NCBI RefSeq assembly: GCF_001742185.1
Contig: NZ_CP015750.1
Coordinates: forward strand, 3,472,001 to 3,536,000
DNA from: Pectobacterium wasabiae CFBP 3304
GTDB taxonomy: Bacteria > Pseudomonadota > Gammaproteobacteria > Enterobacterales > Enterobacteriaceae
Direction of reading: 5' to 3'
DNA length: 64,000 nt
In this document: piece by piece, positions 30,836-38,337 of the stretch
Layout of the letters: every line of letters starts with the position of its first letter
How positions within the stretch are numbered: the stretch's first letter is position 1
Position numbers and translations under genes: made by a program
The notes under the pieces: generated by a model
Seen by the model: the letters and a program-made list of their open reading frames with translations, nothing else
What the model was told of the DNA's origin: nothing
Databases searched by the model: none

Positions 30836-31150
30836 TTATTTATCTGTCTGCAAGTCGCTTTCATAATCTTGTCCACCATGCCAAATGCCCAGAACGGTTA
30901 CTATTCTTTTTTCTTTCTCTACCATAAAAGCGATGAGTGTTCGTTTGCTGTGGTTAGTGACACGCAGTCCAGGCAAGATATCGTTGCGCTGATTTCCTCT
31001 TTCAGGGAATAGCTCAAGTGATTCACAGTAACTGATAATGCTTTCTGTATAGCTGAGTGCGGTTTTGGGGGACGCAACTTTCGCTATGTAGCGGTACAGT
31101 GCCGCGAGTTGCTCTTCCGCTTCCGGTGCGAACACTACCCTGTAATCCAT
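30836..31150 (-). CDS. parE: ParE-family toxin of a type II toxin-antitoxin pair
   Basis: The 104-residue protein of the RelE/ParE superfamily begins YRVVFAPEAEEQLAALYRYIA and ends with the conserved IVTVLGIWHGGQDYE strand. ParE toxins poison DNA gyrase. Its ATG shares one base with the parD stop (TAATG), so the two are translationally coupled. The pair sits between the inositol genes and the iron transporter. Confidence 0.92.
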   Translation of the reverse strand: MDYRVVFAPEAEEQLAALYRYIAKVASPKTALSYTESIISYCESLELFPERGNQRNDILPGLRVTNHSKRTLIAFMVEKEKRIVTVLGIWHGGQDYESDLQTDK

Positions 31151-31428
31151 TACTCTTCTCCGGTCATTTTCCTGAACTCGGTTTTTAATCTGCTTCTGAT
31201 GTCGTTGCTGCTTAGACTTTCTGTTTCACTGCGTTGTAGCGCATTCCAGGCGGGAACGACTTGTTCCTGTAGCCAGTTCTCTACTGCATTATCACGAGCA
31301 ATGAGTGCTCGAAGCCCTTCCCGAATGACCTCACTTTCTGACGCATATTCACCGCTGGAAACTCGTGCTTTCACCTGCGCCGCCATTTCATTCGGTAGCG
31401 TTATACTCATCTGTTGTGTTGTTCTCAT
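31150..31428 (-). CDS. parD: ParD-family antitoxin
   Basis: The 92-residue ribbon-helix-helix protein has QQMSITLPNEMAAQVKARV (DNA-binding strand and helix) and SGEYASESEVIREGLRAL, the CopG/ParD signature. The acidic, less ordered tail would bind ParE. It precedes parE as usual and should autorepress the operon. It begins 85 bases after the iron ATPase gene on the same strand, so some readthrough from the iron operon is possible. Confidence 0.92.
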   Translation of the reverse strand: MRTTQQMSITLPNEMAAQVKARVSSGEYASESEVIREGLRALIARDNAVENWLQEQVVPAWNALQRSETESLSSNDIRSRLKTEFRKMTGEE

Positions 31429-31513
31429 TGCTTACCCCTTTAACATGCTGATAGGATTTAATCATACTCACTATTTCCCATCTTGTCAGGGGTGAACCAC
31501 CGAATCAGGCGTC

Positions 31514-32194
31514 TCAGTTCACCGAAATATTGTCGAGTTTGCCTTCTTTCAAATAACCAATGTGATTGGCCATGAGTTCAGCTTCCTGCTCGCTATGCGT
31601 AACCAGGAGTGCGGTTTGTCCGGCGTCTCGCAGGATATCGCGGACTTCCTGCCCGAGTCGTTTGCGGCTGTCGGGGTCGAGGCTGGATAGCGGCTCGTCG
31701 AGCAGCAGCACGGCGGGTTGAGGCGCTAATGCGCGTGCTAGCGCGATTCGCTGCTGTTGTCCGCCGGACATTTCATGTGGGTATCGCTGTGCCAGCGCGG
31801 TGAGATCGACCAACTCAAGCATGGCGCGAACGCGCGATTGTTGCAGATCCTTCGGCTGTTTTCGCAGGCCAAAGGCAATATTCTGCGCGGCGGTCAGGTG
31901 GGGAAACAGCGCGTAGTCCTGAAACACCATCCCGACGTTGCGCTGTTCCGGTGGCAGATGCAGGTCTGGGCTTGCTACACAGCATCCGCCAACGTGAATC
32001 GTTCCCTGACTCACGTGCTCGAAACCTGCAATGGCGCGCAACGCTGTGGTTTTGCCGCATCCAGATGCACCCAATAGACAGGCGAGTTCCCCCGCGACAA
32101 CCTGCATGGAAAAACCGTTCAGCACATGATGGAAATTATGCTTGTGCCCGTAGGCGACGTGGACATTATTCAGAACGAGTGTAGCCTCAGACAC
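31514..32194 (-). CDS. Iron(III) ABC transporter ATP-binding protein (short form)
   Basis: The 226-residue ATPase has Walker A GASGCGKTT, signature MSGGQQQRIALARAL and Walker B VLLLDEPLSSLD, plus the switch VTHSEQEAELMA. It ends soon after the NBD and lacks the C-terminal regulatory (TOBE-like) domain of full-length FbpC proteins of about 350 residues. It is the third gene of the ferric transporter set and follows the permease by 21 bases. Confidence 0.88.
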   Translation of the reverse strand: MSEATLVLNNVHVAYGHKHNFHHVLNGFSMQVVAGELACLLGASGCGKTTALRAIAGFEHVSQGTIHVGGCCVASPDLHLPPEQRNVGMVFQDYALFPHLTAAQNIAFGLRKQPKDLQQSRVRAMLELVDLTALAQRYPHEMSGGQQQRIALARALAPQPAVLLLDEPLSSLDPDSRKRLGQEVRDILRDAGQTALLVTHSEQEAELMANHIGYLKEGKLDNISVN

Positions 32195-32215
32195 CTTGAC
32201 TCTTCCTCATGTTTT

Positions 32216-33913
32216 TCATTCTTTCTCAACCGACGTTTTTAACTGGCTGCGTGCCAGCAGCACCACCGGAAGCGTGCCGGCCAGCACGATCAGCAGTGCG
32301 GCAATCGCGCCTTCCTCATAGGTGCCTCTGGCCGCTTCGGCATAGAGGACGGTCGCTAGCGTCTCGAAATTGACGGGCCGCAGCAGCAATGTCGCGGGGA
32401 GTTCTTTCATCGCATCAGCAAACACCAGTAGCGCACTGGTCACCAGCGCTGGGCGCAGCAGGGGAAGATGCACGCGGAAAAAAGTGACCAGCTCGCTTTC
32501 ACCTAGCAGACGCGACGCCTGTTCCATTACGGGGGGAATTCGTGTCAGCCCAGCATCAAGCGCACCTATCCCAATCGCCATAAAGCGAATAGCGCAGCAG
32601 ATAACCAGCAGGATCCCAGCGGAAAGTAGGGGCAATCCCTTATAGCCGCTCAACTCGGCGAGAAAATTATCTGTCGCCATACCGGGCGTTAGCAGGCCAA
32701 TCGCCAGCACCGTACCGGGAACGGCGTAACCTAGCGAGGCGATTCTCAATACGGCGCGGCGTCGTTCTGGCGATCGGTCGGTGATGGCCGAATGACGGGC
32801 ATACCACGCAATAATCAGGCTAACGACGGTGACGACCAGCGTGACGCCAACGGCCAGCAGCAGCGAGTTTTGTAATGACCGTATCAGACCAGCGGAGATC
32901 GTCACGCTATCCCCCAGCCGTTTGGTGCTTTCCCATGCGAGAAAGAGGGCAGGGGCGATGAAGCCGAGCAGAATCGGCAGCAGGGTTGCGCAGGTCGCCA
33001 GCCCAGCGCGAACGCCTTTCAACGGCGCGGGTATGATGCCGCGCATCTGTCGGCTGGTGCCGTAACGCTGGTTTTTTCGGCCGTAATATTCCAGCGTCAG
33101 CAGCAGAATGACCACTGTTAGCATCGTGCAGGCAATCTGCGCCGCGGCGGGCAAATCCGAACGGGTGACCCAAGTGGTGTAGACTGTCACGGTCAGCGTA
33201 TTCACCCCAAGGAATTCAGACGCGCCAATATCATTTAACGTTTCCAGTAACGCCAGGCTGGTGCCGACCGCCAGCGCAGGGCGCGCCATCGGCAGGGCAA
33301 CGTGCAGGAAGGTGCCTGTGGCGCTCAACCCTAGTGTGCGTGCCGCTTCCAGCAGGTGTGCGGGTTGACTGATAAACATGGCACGCATGGTTAGGTAAAC
33401 GTATGGATAGAGCACCAGCCCGAGTAGCAGAATAGCGCCTGTCATTGAGCGCAGATCCGGCAGACGGAACTGACGAGGGCTGTCATAGCCGAGAAGACTA
33501 CGGATCACTTCCTGAATCGGGCCGATGGGGTGCAGTAGATCGAGCCAGGCAAAGGCAACAATGTAGGTTGGCATCGCCAGCGGTAGCAGTAGTGCCCAGC
33601 TAACGAACTGTCTGCCAGGGAAATCAAATGCGGTGACCAGCCAGGCGCAGCCCGCGCCAATCACCATCACTAATGTGCCGACGCCGATCAGCAGAATCAA
33701 TGTATTGAGCGCGGCATCGGGTAGCACATAGCGCATCAGGTGATCCCAATGGCCGACACCTGCGCCAGCCGCTAGCCACAGCAGGGAAACCAGCGGAGCC
33801 AGTACGCCAAGCGCAATGACAACGGCAGTGATGCGAAGTGGAGAAAAAAAGAGGCGCGGCCGCCTGAAGGCGCCGCGCAGGGTTGACGAACCGGTCTTAT
33901 TGATCGAATCCAA
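32216..33913 (-). CDS. Iron(III) ABC transporter permease, two-domain
   Basis: The 565-residue membrane protein consists of two fused permease halves. Each carries an EAA loop: EAARTLGLSATGTFLHVALPMARPAL in the first and EQASRLLGESELVTFFRVHLPLLRP in the second. This is the FbpB/SfuB class. The only plausible start upstream of the first membrane helix is a TTG at 33913, lying 17 bases inside the end of the binding-protein gene. The start codon region also encodes a strong terminator-like hairpin, so expression is probably reduced relative to the binding protein. Confidence 0.88.
   Translation of the reverse strand: MDSINKTGSSTLRGAFRRPRLFFSPLRITAVVIALGVLAPLVSLLWLAAGAGVGHWDHLMRYVLPDAALNTLILLIGVGTLVMVIGAGCAWLVTAFDFPGRQFVSWALLLPLAMPTYIVAFAWLDLLHPIGPIQEVIRSLLGYDSPRQFRLPDLRSMTGAILLLGLVLYPYVYLTMRAMFISQPAHLLEAARTLGLSATGTFLHVALPMARPALAVGTSLALLETLNDIGASEFLGVNTLTVTVYTTWVTRSDLPAAAQIACTMLTVVILLLTLEYYGRKNQRYGTSRQMRGIIPAPLKGVRAGLATCATLLPILLGFIAPALFLAWESTKRLGDSVTISAGLIRSLQNSLLLAVGVTLVVTVVSLIIAWYARHSAITDRSPERRRAVLRIASLGYAVPGTVLAIGLLTPGMATDNFLAELSGYKGLPLLSAGILLVICCAIRFMAIGIGALDAGLTRIPPVMEQASRLLGESELVTFFRVHLPLLRPALVTSALLVFADAMKELPATLLLRPVNFETLATVLYAEAARGTYEEGAIAALLIVLAGTLPVVLLARSQLKTSVEKE
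33844..33878 (-). terminator. Attenuator inside the iron ABC operon
   Basis: On the minus strand GCGCGGCGCC, loop TTCA, GGCGGCCGCGC (one bulge) is followed by CTC and T7. It lies just after the binding-protein stop and inside the first codons of the permease gene. Readthrough would set the permease level. Confidence 0.85.
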
Positions 33914-34943
33914 CTTTATCTACCAACTGACTAGCCTGTTTACGGAATTTAACGATGTCAGTCAGCGGAATACTATCCACATTAACTTCACCAATCGCGC
34001 TGCCGATAGTGGAATCCAGCGTGACGCCTTTGCGTACTGGGTATTCATAGTTCGCCTGAGCGTAGAGCTGCTGGGCTGGTGCAGAAACCAGATATTCCAT
34101 CAGCTTCACGGCCTGATCTTTATGCGGTGCATGGCGTGCCACAGCAGCACCAGTGATATTGACGTGCGTGCCGCCGTTTTCAAAGTTCGGTTGAACCACC
34201 TTGATGGCATCGCCCCATTTACGGGCATCGGTGCCTTCTTTGGCATTCTTCATGTGGCCGACATAATAAGAATTCGCCAGACCCACATCACAGATACCGC
34301 CGAGGATATCGCGTGCGACGTCGCGGTCACCGCCAGTGGCCTTACGTGCCAGATTGTCTTTCACACCACGCAGCCAAGTTTCGGTTTTAGCTTCGCCATG
34401 GTGTGCGATCATCGCGGCAACCAGTGCGGTGTTGTAAGGGTGTTGACCCGCACGGATACACACTTTGCCCTTCCATTTCGGATCGGCCAGATTTTCGTAA
34501 GTAATGCTGGTCAGCGGCAGTGATTTTTCCGCATAGAGCACGCGGGAGCGCATCGACAGGCCAAACCACTGGTTGTCTTTATCGCGCAGCGCGGCTGGGA
34601 TGACATCGGTTAACGTGCTGGACTGAATCGGCTGGGTTATGCCAGCTTCCACCAGATCGATCAAGTTGCCGGCATCGACGGTCATCAGCAGGTCAGCCGG
34701 TGAGTTTTGGCCTTCCGCCTTCACACGCTCCAGCATGCCATCCTTGATGAACACGGTATTCACGTTGACAGATGTCTCTTTAGTGAAGGCATCAAGCAGT
34801 GGCTGAATGAGTCCAGGCTCGCGCGTGGTGTAGAGGGTCAGAGAATCCTCTGCGGCGGCAGGCAATGCATAGGCCACCATCAGCGATGAGGCCAGCGTGA
34901 GCAGGCGCGCTTTTTTGCGCAGAACAGACAGCGTTTTTGACAT
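33897..34943 (-). CDS. Iron(III) ABC transporter substrate-binding protein
   Basis: This 348-residue periplasmic protein of the FbpA/FutA class has a signal peptide ending ALPAAAED. The first strand is SLTLYTTREPGLIQPLLDAF, and the ANSYYVGHM segment carries the paired Tyr residues that bind ferric iron. It heads the operon binding protein-permease-ATPase. A Fur-like site lies upstream, consistent with induction under iron limitation. The nearest named system cannot be decided by eye, so no symbol is given. Confidence 0.92.
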   Translation of the reverse strand: MSKTLSVLRKKARLLTLASSLMVAYALPAAAEDSLTLYTTREPGLIQPLLDAFTKETSVNVNTVFIKDGMLERVKAEGQNSPADLLMTVDAGNLIDLVEAGITQPIQSSTLTDVIPAALRDKDNQWFGLSMRSRVLYAEKSLPLTSITYENLADPKWKGKVCIRAGQHPYNTALVAAMIAHHGEAKTETWLRGVKDNLARKATGGDRDVARDILGGICDVGLANSYYVGHMKNAKEGTDARKWGDAIKVVQPNFENGGTHVNITGAAVARHAPHKDQAVKLMEYLVSAPAQQLYAQANYEYPVRKGVTLDSTIGSAIGEVNVDSIPLTDIVKFRKQASQLVDKVGFDQ

Positions 34944-35022
34944 GTTATTATCTTCTCCAGAGTGAATGTGATGCGTAAATTAATAAAATAAGGAGATATT
35001 TTCGGCAGGTAACTAAAACAGT

Positions 35023-35041
35023 ATATGATAATAACTCTTGT
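35023..35041 (-). promoter_or_regulatory. Fur-box-like site of the iron ABC operon
   Basis: TATGATAATAACTCTTG resembles one and a half Fur hexamers (GATAAT). Its position about 85 bases before the binding-protein start fits a promoter operator. Confidence 0.5.
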
Positions 35042-35084
35042 TTGCAATCTCATTGACGCAGTTTGTTCACTATCGTGATGGGAG

Positions 35085-35420
35085 TCAACATACCGGCTCC
35101 TCTGGAGAGATCGCGGATCTCTGTGTCGGTATATCGTGGTGGTTGGTGGCTTTGAGTAGGGCTATTGCTACGGCGTCTGGCTTACGGATAGCCTGCTGAT
35201 ATGAATAGTTAATCCGGTAAACTATTCTTTCGGTAAGGATCGTGGATTTGCCATTCTCAACAATAAAATGTTGCTTCTGGTCACGAGCGTAAAGTTCCAG
35301 CAGAGAAATTTTCAGCCCGATGTTGTCAATTCTACCGACTAACGTAATGACTGTTTCTGCGCCAATGTATGTCAGCGAAAAAAAGATCAAATCCGCATTT
35401 TTGACGTCATTACCGCACAT
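35085..35420 (-). CDS. Hypothetical protein, third gene of an unknown operon
   Basis: This 111-residue protein is of unknown family. There is no signal peptide; the N-terminal half is hydrophobic (LIFFSLTYIGAETVITLVGRI), followed by a basic stretch. It lies 10 bases downstream of the 62-residue gene and shares strand and spacing with the next two, so all three look co-transcribed. The upstream ATG is 'MCGND'. Function cannot be inferred. Confidence 0.6.
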   Translation of the reverse strand: MCGNDVKNADLIFFSLTYIGAETVITLVGRIDNIGLKISLLELYARDQKQHFIVENGKSTILTERIVYRINYSYQQAIRKPDAVAIALLKATNHHDIPTQRSAISPEEPVC

Positions 35421-35430
35421 TAGTGAATTC

Positions 35431-35619
35431 TTATGCTGGTGTAATCATCTGGTTATTATCTGATGAGCGCGATCCGGCATTTTTGGCTGTATCCAGAGTG
35501 AGTTTGCCATCTTCTAATTTCAGTCCAGTAATGGGAGAGAGTAGATCAAACAGGGGTTTTAGCGGATCTGAATTTTTTCCTGATTCCCCAGTCATAAAAT
35601 TGAAATCCATTTCTATCAT
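35431..35619 (-). CDS. Hypothetical 62-residue protein, second gene of an unknown operon
   Basis: The small protein has no cysteine and no signal peptide. Its centre, LKPLFDLLSPITGLKLEDGKLTL, could be an amphipathic helix followed by strands. The start is either 35619 or an internal ATG at 35610. It begins 5 bases after the upstream stop, which argues for real translation and coupling. Family unknown. Confidence 0.6.
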   Translation of the reverse strand: MIEMDFNFMTGESGKNSDPLKPLFDLLSPITGLKLEDGKLTLDTAKNAGSRSSDNNQMITPA

Positions 35620-35624
35620 GTACT

Positions 35625-36272
35625 TCAGGCGGGGACATAACCTTCAGGTGCCTGTGCTTGCTCGATTAATGGCAGGCTTTCATGGTGTGCTAACACCATT
35701 TTAAAAAATTCAGTTTGTTTAAACTCACCGCGATTCCACTCCATCTTACTTTGGGCTATGGCCATTGTGCGCCAGACTTCTTCTTGATCGTAAGCTTCGC
35801 TCCAGGCTGCTCTTCGCTCATTTACGGTAAAAGTTCCACTGTTGTCATAAGTAATCAGCGCTAGTTGTTCACGAGATAAGCCTCTGAAAGGGTTGCTTCC
35901 TTGGCGGTTATTATACGCCGTAGCTTGTTTCGCTCTGGCTAATCGCTCAGGATCATCGCTATCAGGTATTTCTGCATCGTGCGCTTTTTTGTTATTGGCG
36001 TAATTCTCGCCGAGGATCTCATTATTCGCGCTTTTGGCTTTGGCTGCCAATGTACTGCGGTCACTAGTGGCATCTCTGGCCTCGGCTCTGATGGCGGCAT
36101 CGCTCAATTGCCTTGCGAGTGTTGATATTGAGCTGGTTTTACCCGATTTATCTGGGTCTACGGAGGATGAAAACAACTGAGCGTTTGTTGAGGGGGCTTT
36201 TGCTTTAGCGGTACCCGCTTCTGTCAGTTGATTAACAGTGGATGTTGTTGATGCTTTCTGTATATCAATCAT
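35625..36272 (-). CDS. Hypothetical 215-residue protein, first gene of an unknown operon
   Basis: The N-terminal ~45 residues are Ser/Thr/Ala-rich and look disordered. The body is charged and helical: STLARQLSDAAIRAEARDAT, then PERLARAKQATAYNN and a SREQLALITYDNSGTFTVNERRAAW segment. That tail resembles the MTPQEL/LDESSSLLGF layout of the protein at 42381, so they may be distant relatives (inference). There is no signal peptide. A disordered N-terminus is also seen in type III effectors and flagellar-export proteins, but I found no hrp box. Function unknown. Confidence 0.65.
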   Translation of the reverse strand: MIDIQKASTTSTVNQLTEAGTAKAKAPSTNAQLFSSSVDPDKSGKTSSISTLARQLSDAAIRAEARDATSDRSTLAAKAKSANNEILGENYANNKKAHDAEIPDSDDPERLARAKQATAYNNRQGSNPFRGLSREQLALITYDNSGTFTVNERRAAWSEAYDQEEVWRTMAIAQSKMEWNRGEFKQTEFFKMVLAHHESLPLIEQAQAPEGYVPA

Positions 36273-36472
36273 TTAGTGCCTCGTTGTTCTCGGAGGACGG
36301 GATAACCCCATCATGCGGAATACGAAGCTGCATTCTGTCGCTGTAAAAGCTAAGTAAACCGATTCTCGTATAGCAAATCGGCATTTTATTGAGAAAGTTT
36401 AATTGTTTATGGTTATTTTGATGATGGTCTACGGCTGATGAGGAGGTATCCTCCAGCGTGTTTTAATCGCGA

Positions 36473-36590
36473 GTGACATTGCTTAGCTTGGTAATTACTT
36501 GTTGCTGTAAACAGTTACGCTGAGTAATCAAATGTAGGGTACAGGGGCGCTTGTTAGGTCAAAAGACATCCAGCGCCTGTTTTTTAATTA
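36473..36590 (+). ncRNA. Candidate small RNA with intrinsic terminator
   Basis: Between two minus-strand genes, a plus-strand hairpin (ACAG...GGCGCT with AGCGCCTGT, two-base bulge, 36541-36580) runs into T6. No plus-strand gene precedes it. The terminator is the only direct evidence; the 5' end is a guess. The rest of the 36273-36678 gap is AT-rich and shows no gene. Confidence 0.3.
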
Positions 36591-36678
36591 GAATGGGTAC
36601 TAAAATCCTAGGTTAAATAATTCGAATCGCGGAAAAATCGCACGGATTTATCTTGAATTATTTAAAGTATATATTGAT

Positions 36679-37017
36679 TTACCAGCCGCAGACGTTGGTT
36701 TCTTCATCTGCATCGTAACCACGGACGATATTAACCAATTCCTTCACCGCTTCAGCAGAATTTGTTTTGTCTTTTAATTCATCAAGCGTGGAGAAATCTT
36801 TGTCAACGGATACACCATTATTATTATTTGTTACCGTCAGTAAAAAACCTTTTTTATTTTCACTGGCTAATGGCAGTTCATTAATCAGTTCTGCGACTGC
36901 GCCTGCGGCAAAGTCTGGCACATAAAAAGCCATCGGTTTAAGATAAACTTTCTCTTTTTTTTCATTATTATCGCAGTTCAGCAGTGTTAATGAGTATCCT
37001 TTGTTTTCACTTGTCAT
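36679..37017 (-). CDS. Small acidic protein ending in Cys-Gly-Trp
   Basis: This 112-residue acidic protein has no signal peptide. The front two thirds look like a compact domain (KPMAFYVPDFAAGAVAELIN, then GFLLTVTNNNNGVSV). The acidic tail DADEETNVCGW ends in a Cys-Gly-Trp tripeptide directly before the stop. The only other Cys is near residue 15. Its ribosome site (GAGG) overlaps the stop of the cupin gene, so the two are coupled. A leader-plus-core layout is possible, as in ribosomal peptide precursors, but no known modifying enzyme is adjacent. Family not recognised. Confidence 0.7.
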   Translation of the reverse strand: MTSENKGYSLTLLNCDNNEKKEKVYLKPMAFYVPDFAAGAVAELINELPLASENKKGFLLTVTNNNNGVSVDKDFSTLDELKDKTNSAEAVKELVNIVRGYDADEETNVCGW

Positions 37018-37027
37018 GATATTTACC

Positions 37028-37360
37028 TCAACCTTCTATCAGGATTTTTGGATCGACATAAAAATCTACATTGAATAGCGTATCATCAGATAACGCTTCA
37101 ATCCTATGCCATTTTTCCGCAGGAAATACGCCAAATTGTCCGGCTTCGATCGTTAGTGTTTCGACGGGCTCAGAGCTTGTCTCATCAGCATACCCATAAT
37201 AACGAATCGTCCCTTGCATCACACACAAACGCGGGTAAACACCTTGACGTGTTCCTGCGTCTAAATGGCGCTGCCAGATCGACGCTGGTGCCGTCTCTTT
37301 TGTCCAAAAAGGCGTTGTACGGGTATGAACATAATTTGCGGGTATGACAATTCGTTCCAT
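37028..37360 (-). CDS. YeaR/TehB-like DUF1971 cupin
   Basis: The 110-residue single-domain cupin has family features RLCVMQGTIRYYGYADE and IEAGQFGVFPAEKWHRIEALSDD, close to the YeaR/TehB N-terminal DUF1971 group. Such proteins are linked to nitrate, tellurite or oxyanion stress, but their chemistry is not established. It is the first gene of the two-gene minus-strand unit with the CGW protein. Confidence 0.85.
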   Translation of the reverse strand: MERIVIPANYVHTRTTPFWTKETAPASIWQRHLDAGTRQGVYPRLCVMQGTIRYYGYADETSSEPVETLTIEAGQFGVFPAEKWHRIEALSDDTLFNVDFYVDPKILIEG

Positions 37361-37482
37361 GTTTAAACCTCATGCTTTACCCAGTCACACTGTGGACTGG
37401 AAGGAAAAAACCATATAGTGCATATCATATACCTCTTTTGAAACTTGTGAATTATTTTTTGCTAATTAATTTTTTACAATAC

Positions 37483-37528
37483 CGAAACACTTCGTAAAAA
37501 GGCTCTATTATCAGGGATCGGTGTTTCG
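37483..37528. promoter_or_regulatory. Inverted repeat in the divergent cupin/flavoprotein region
   Basis: CGAAACAC (37483-37490) and GTGTTTCG (37521-37528) are perfect 8-base arms 30 bases apart in an otherwise AT-rich 380-base gap. It could be a regulator site serving both directions. Confidence 0.4.
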
Positions 37529-37739
37529 CATTCCGGTTATTTTTCTCCGTTGCTGAGTTGAGAGGACGCTCACACTAAGGAATAGTTACATTAAGTTATT
37601 TATTAATGACCTACTTATTTTGGATAGTACATTAGCAAAATACCCTCATCGCTACTCAATTGTAGTTATTGTTAAGTGTAAATCAAAAGAGTAAGAATAA
37701 GAAAGTATAACGCTAGTCTATGATGAGGTTTTAACTCAA

Positions 37740-38330
37740 ATGAAAAAGAACGTGAAACTCAGTTCATTTTATTACGGCTTCCCTGTTTTTCTTGTTACAA
37801 CGACGGATAATAGCAACGGGAATATTAATGTCGCTTCTATCTCATCGTCAATTTCTCTCGGTGATAAAATTATTATCGGTGTCAGTAAAGGAAGCAAAAC
37901 ATACGATAATTTATTATCTGGATCTGATGTTGTTATCAATATCCCTGATTACAAACTTTGGGAGAAGGTTGAAGCACTCGGTAAGTTGACCGGAAGCGAT
38001 ACGCTATCTGAAGGCCAGATAAAATGGGGTGTTCAGATATGTCACGATAAATTTTCCAAAGTTGGTCTTCATACTGAATCCTCTACAGATATTACGCCAC
38101 CTCGGGTTATTGAATGTCCTATCCAGGCAGAGTGTAAGACGGTTAGCACGACAGATAAAGGTCGTTTCATTCTTGTCGAACTGGATATCGTTAATGTTTG
38201 GGTGGACAGTGAGTTATTAGGTTCAAATGATGTTATCGACTCGTCGAAATGGAAACCCCTGATATATAACTTCCGCGAGTACGATACTACGGGTGATGCA
38301 TTAGGCTTTAATTTTAAATACGGCCATTAA
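37740..38330 (+). CDS. Flavin reductase-like (split-barrel FMN-binding) protein
   Basis: This 196-residue protein of the DIM6/NTAB flavin-reductase fold begins with a conserved strand, FYYGFPVFLVTTTDNSNGNINVASISS, and has the IIIGVSKGSKTYDNLLSGSDVVINIP block. The codons are AT-rich. Family members bind FMN and act as oxidoreductases or flavin carriers. It is divergent from the cupin/CGW pair and may function with it (inference). An IS630-type element inserted 7 bases after its stop, so any native terminator may be displaced. Confidence 0.8.
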   Translation: MKKNVKLSSFYYGFPVFLVTTTDNSNGNINVASISSSISLGDKIIIGVSKGSKTYDNLLSGSDVVINIPDYKLWEKVEALGKLTGSDTLSEGQIKWGVQICHDKFSKVGLHTESSTDITPPRVIECPIQAECKTVSTTDKGRFILVELDIVNVWVDSELLGSNDVIDSSKWKPLIYNFREYDTTGDALGFNFKYGH

Positions 38331-38337
38331 TGTCCTA

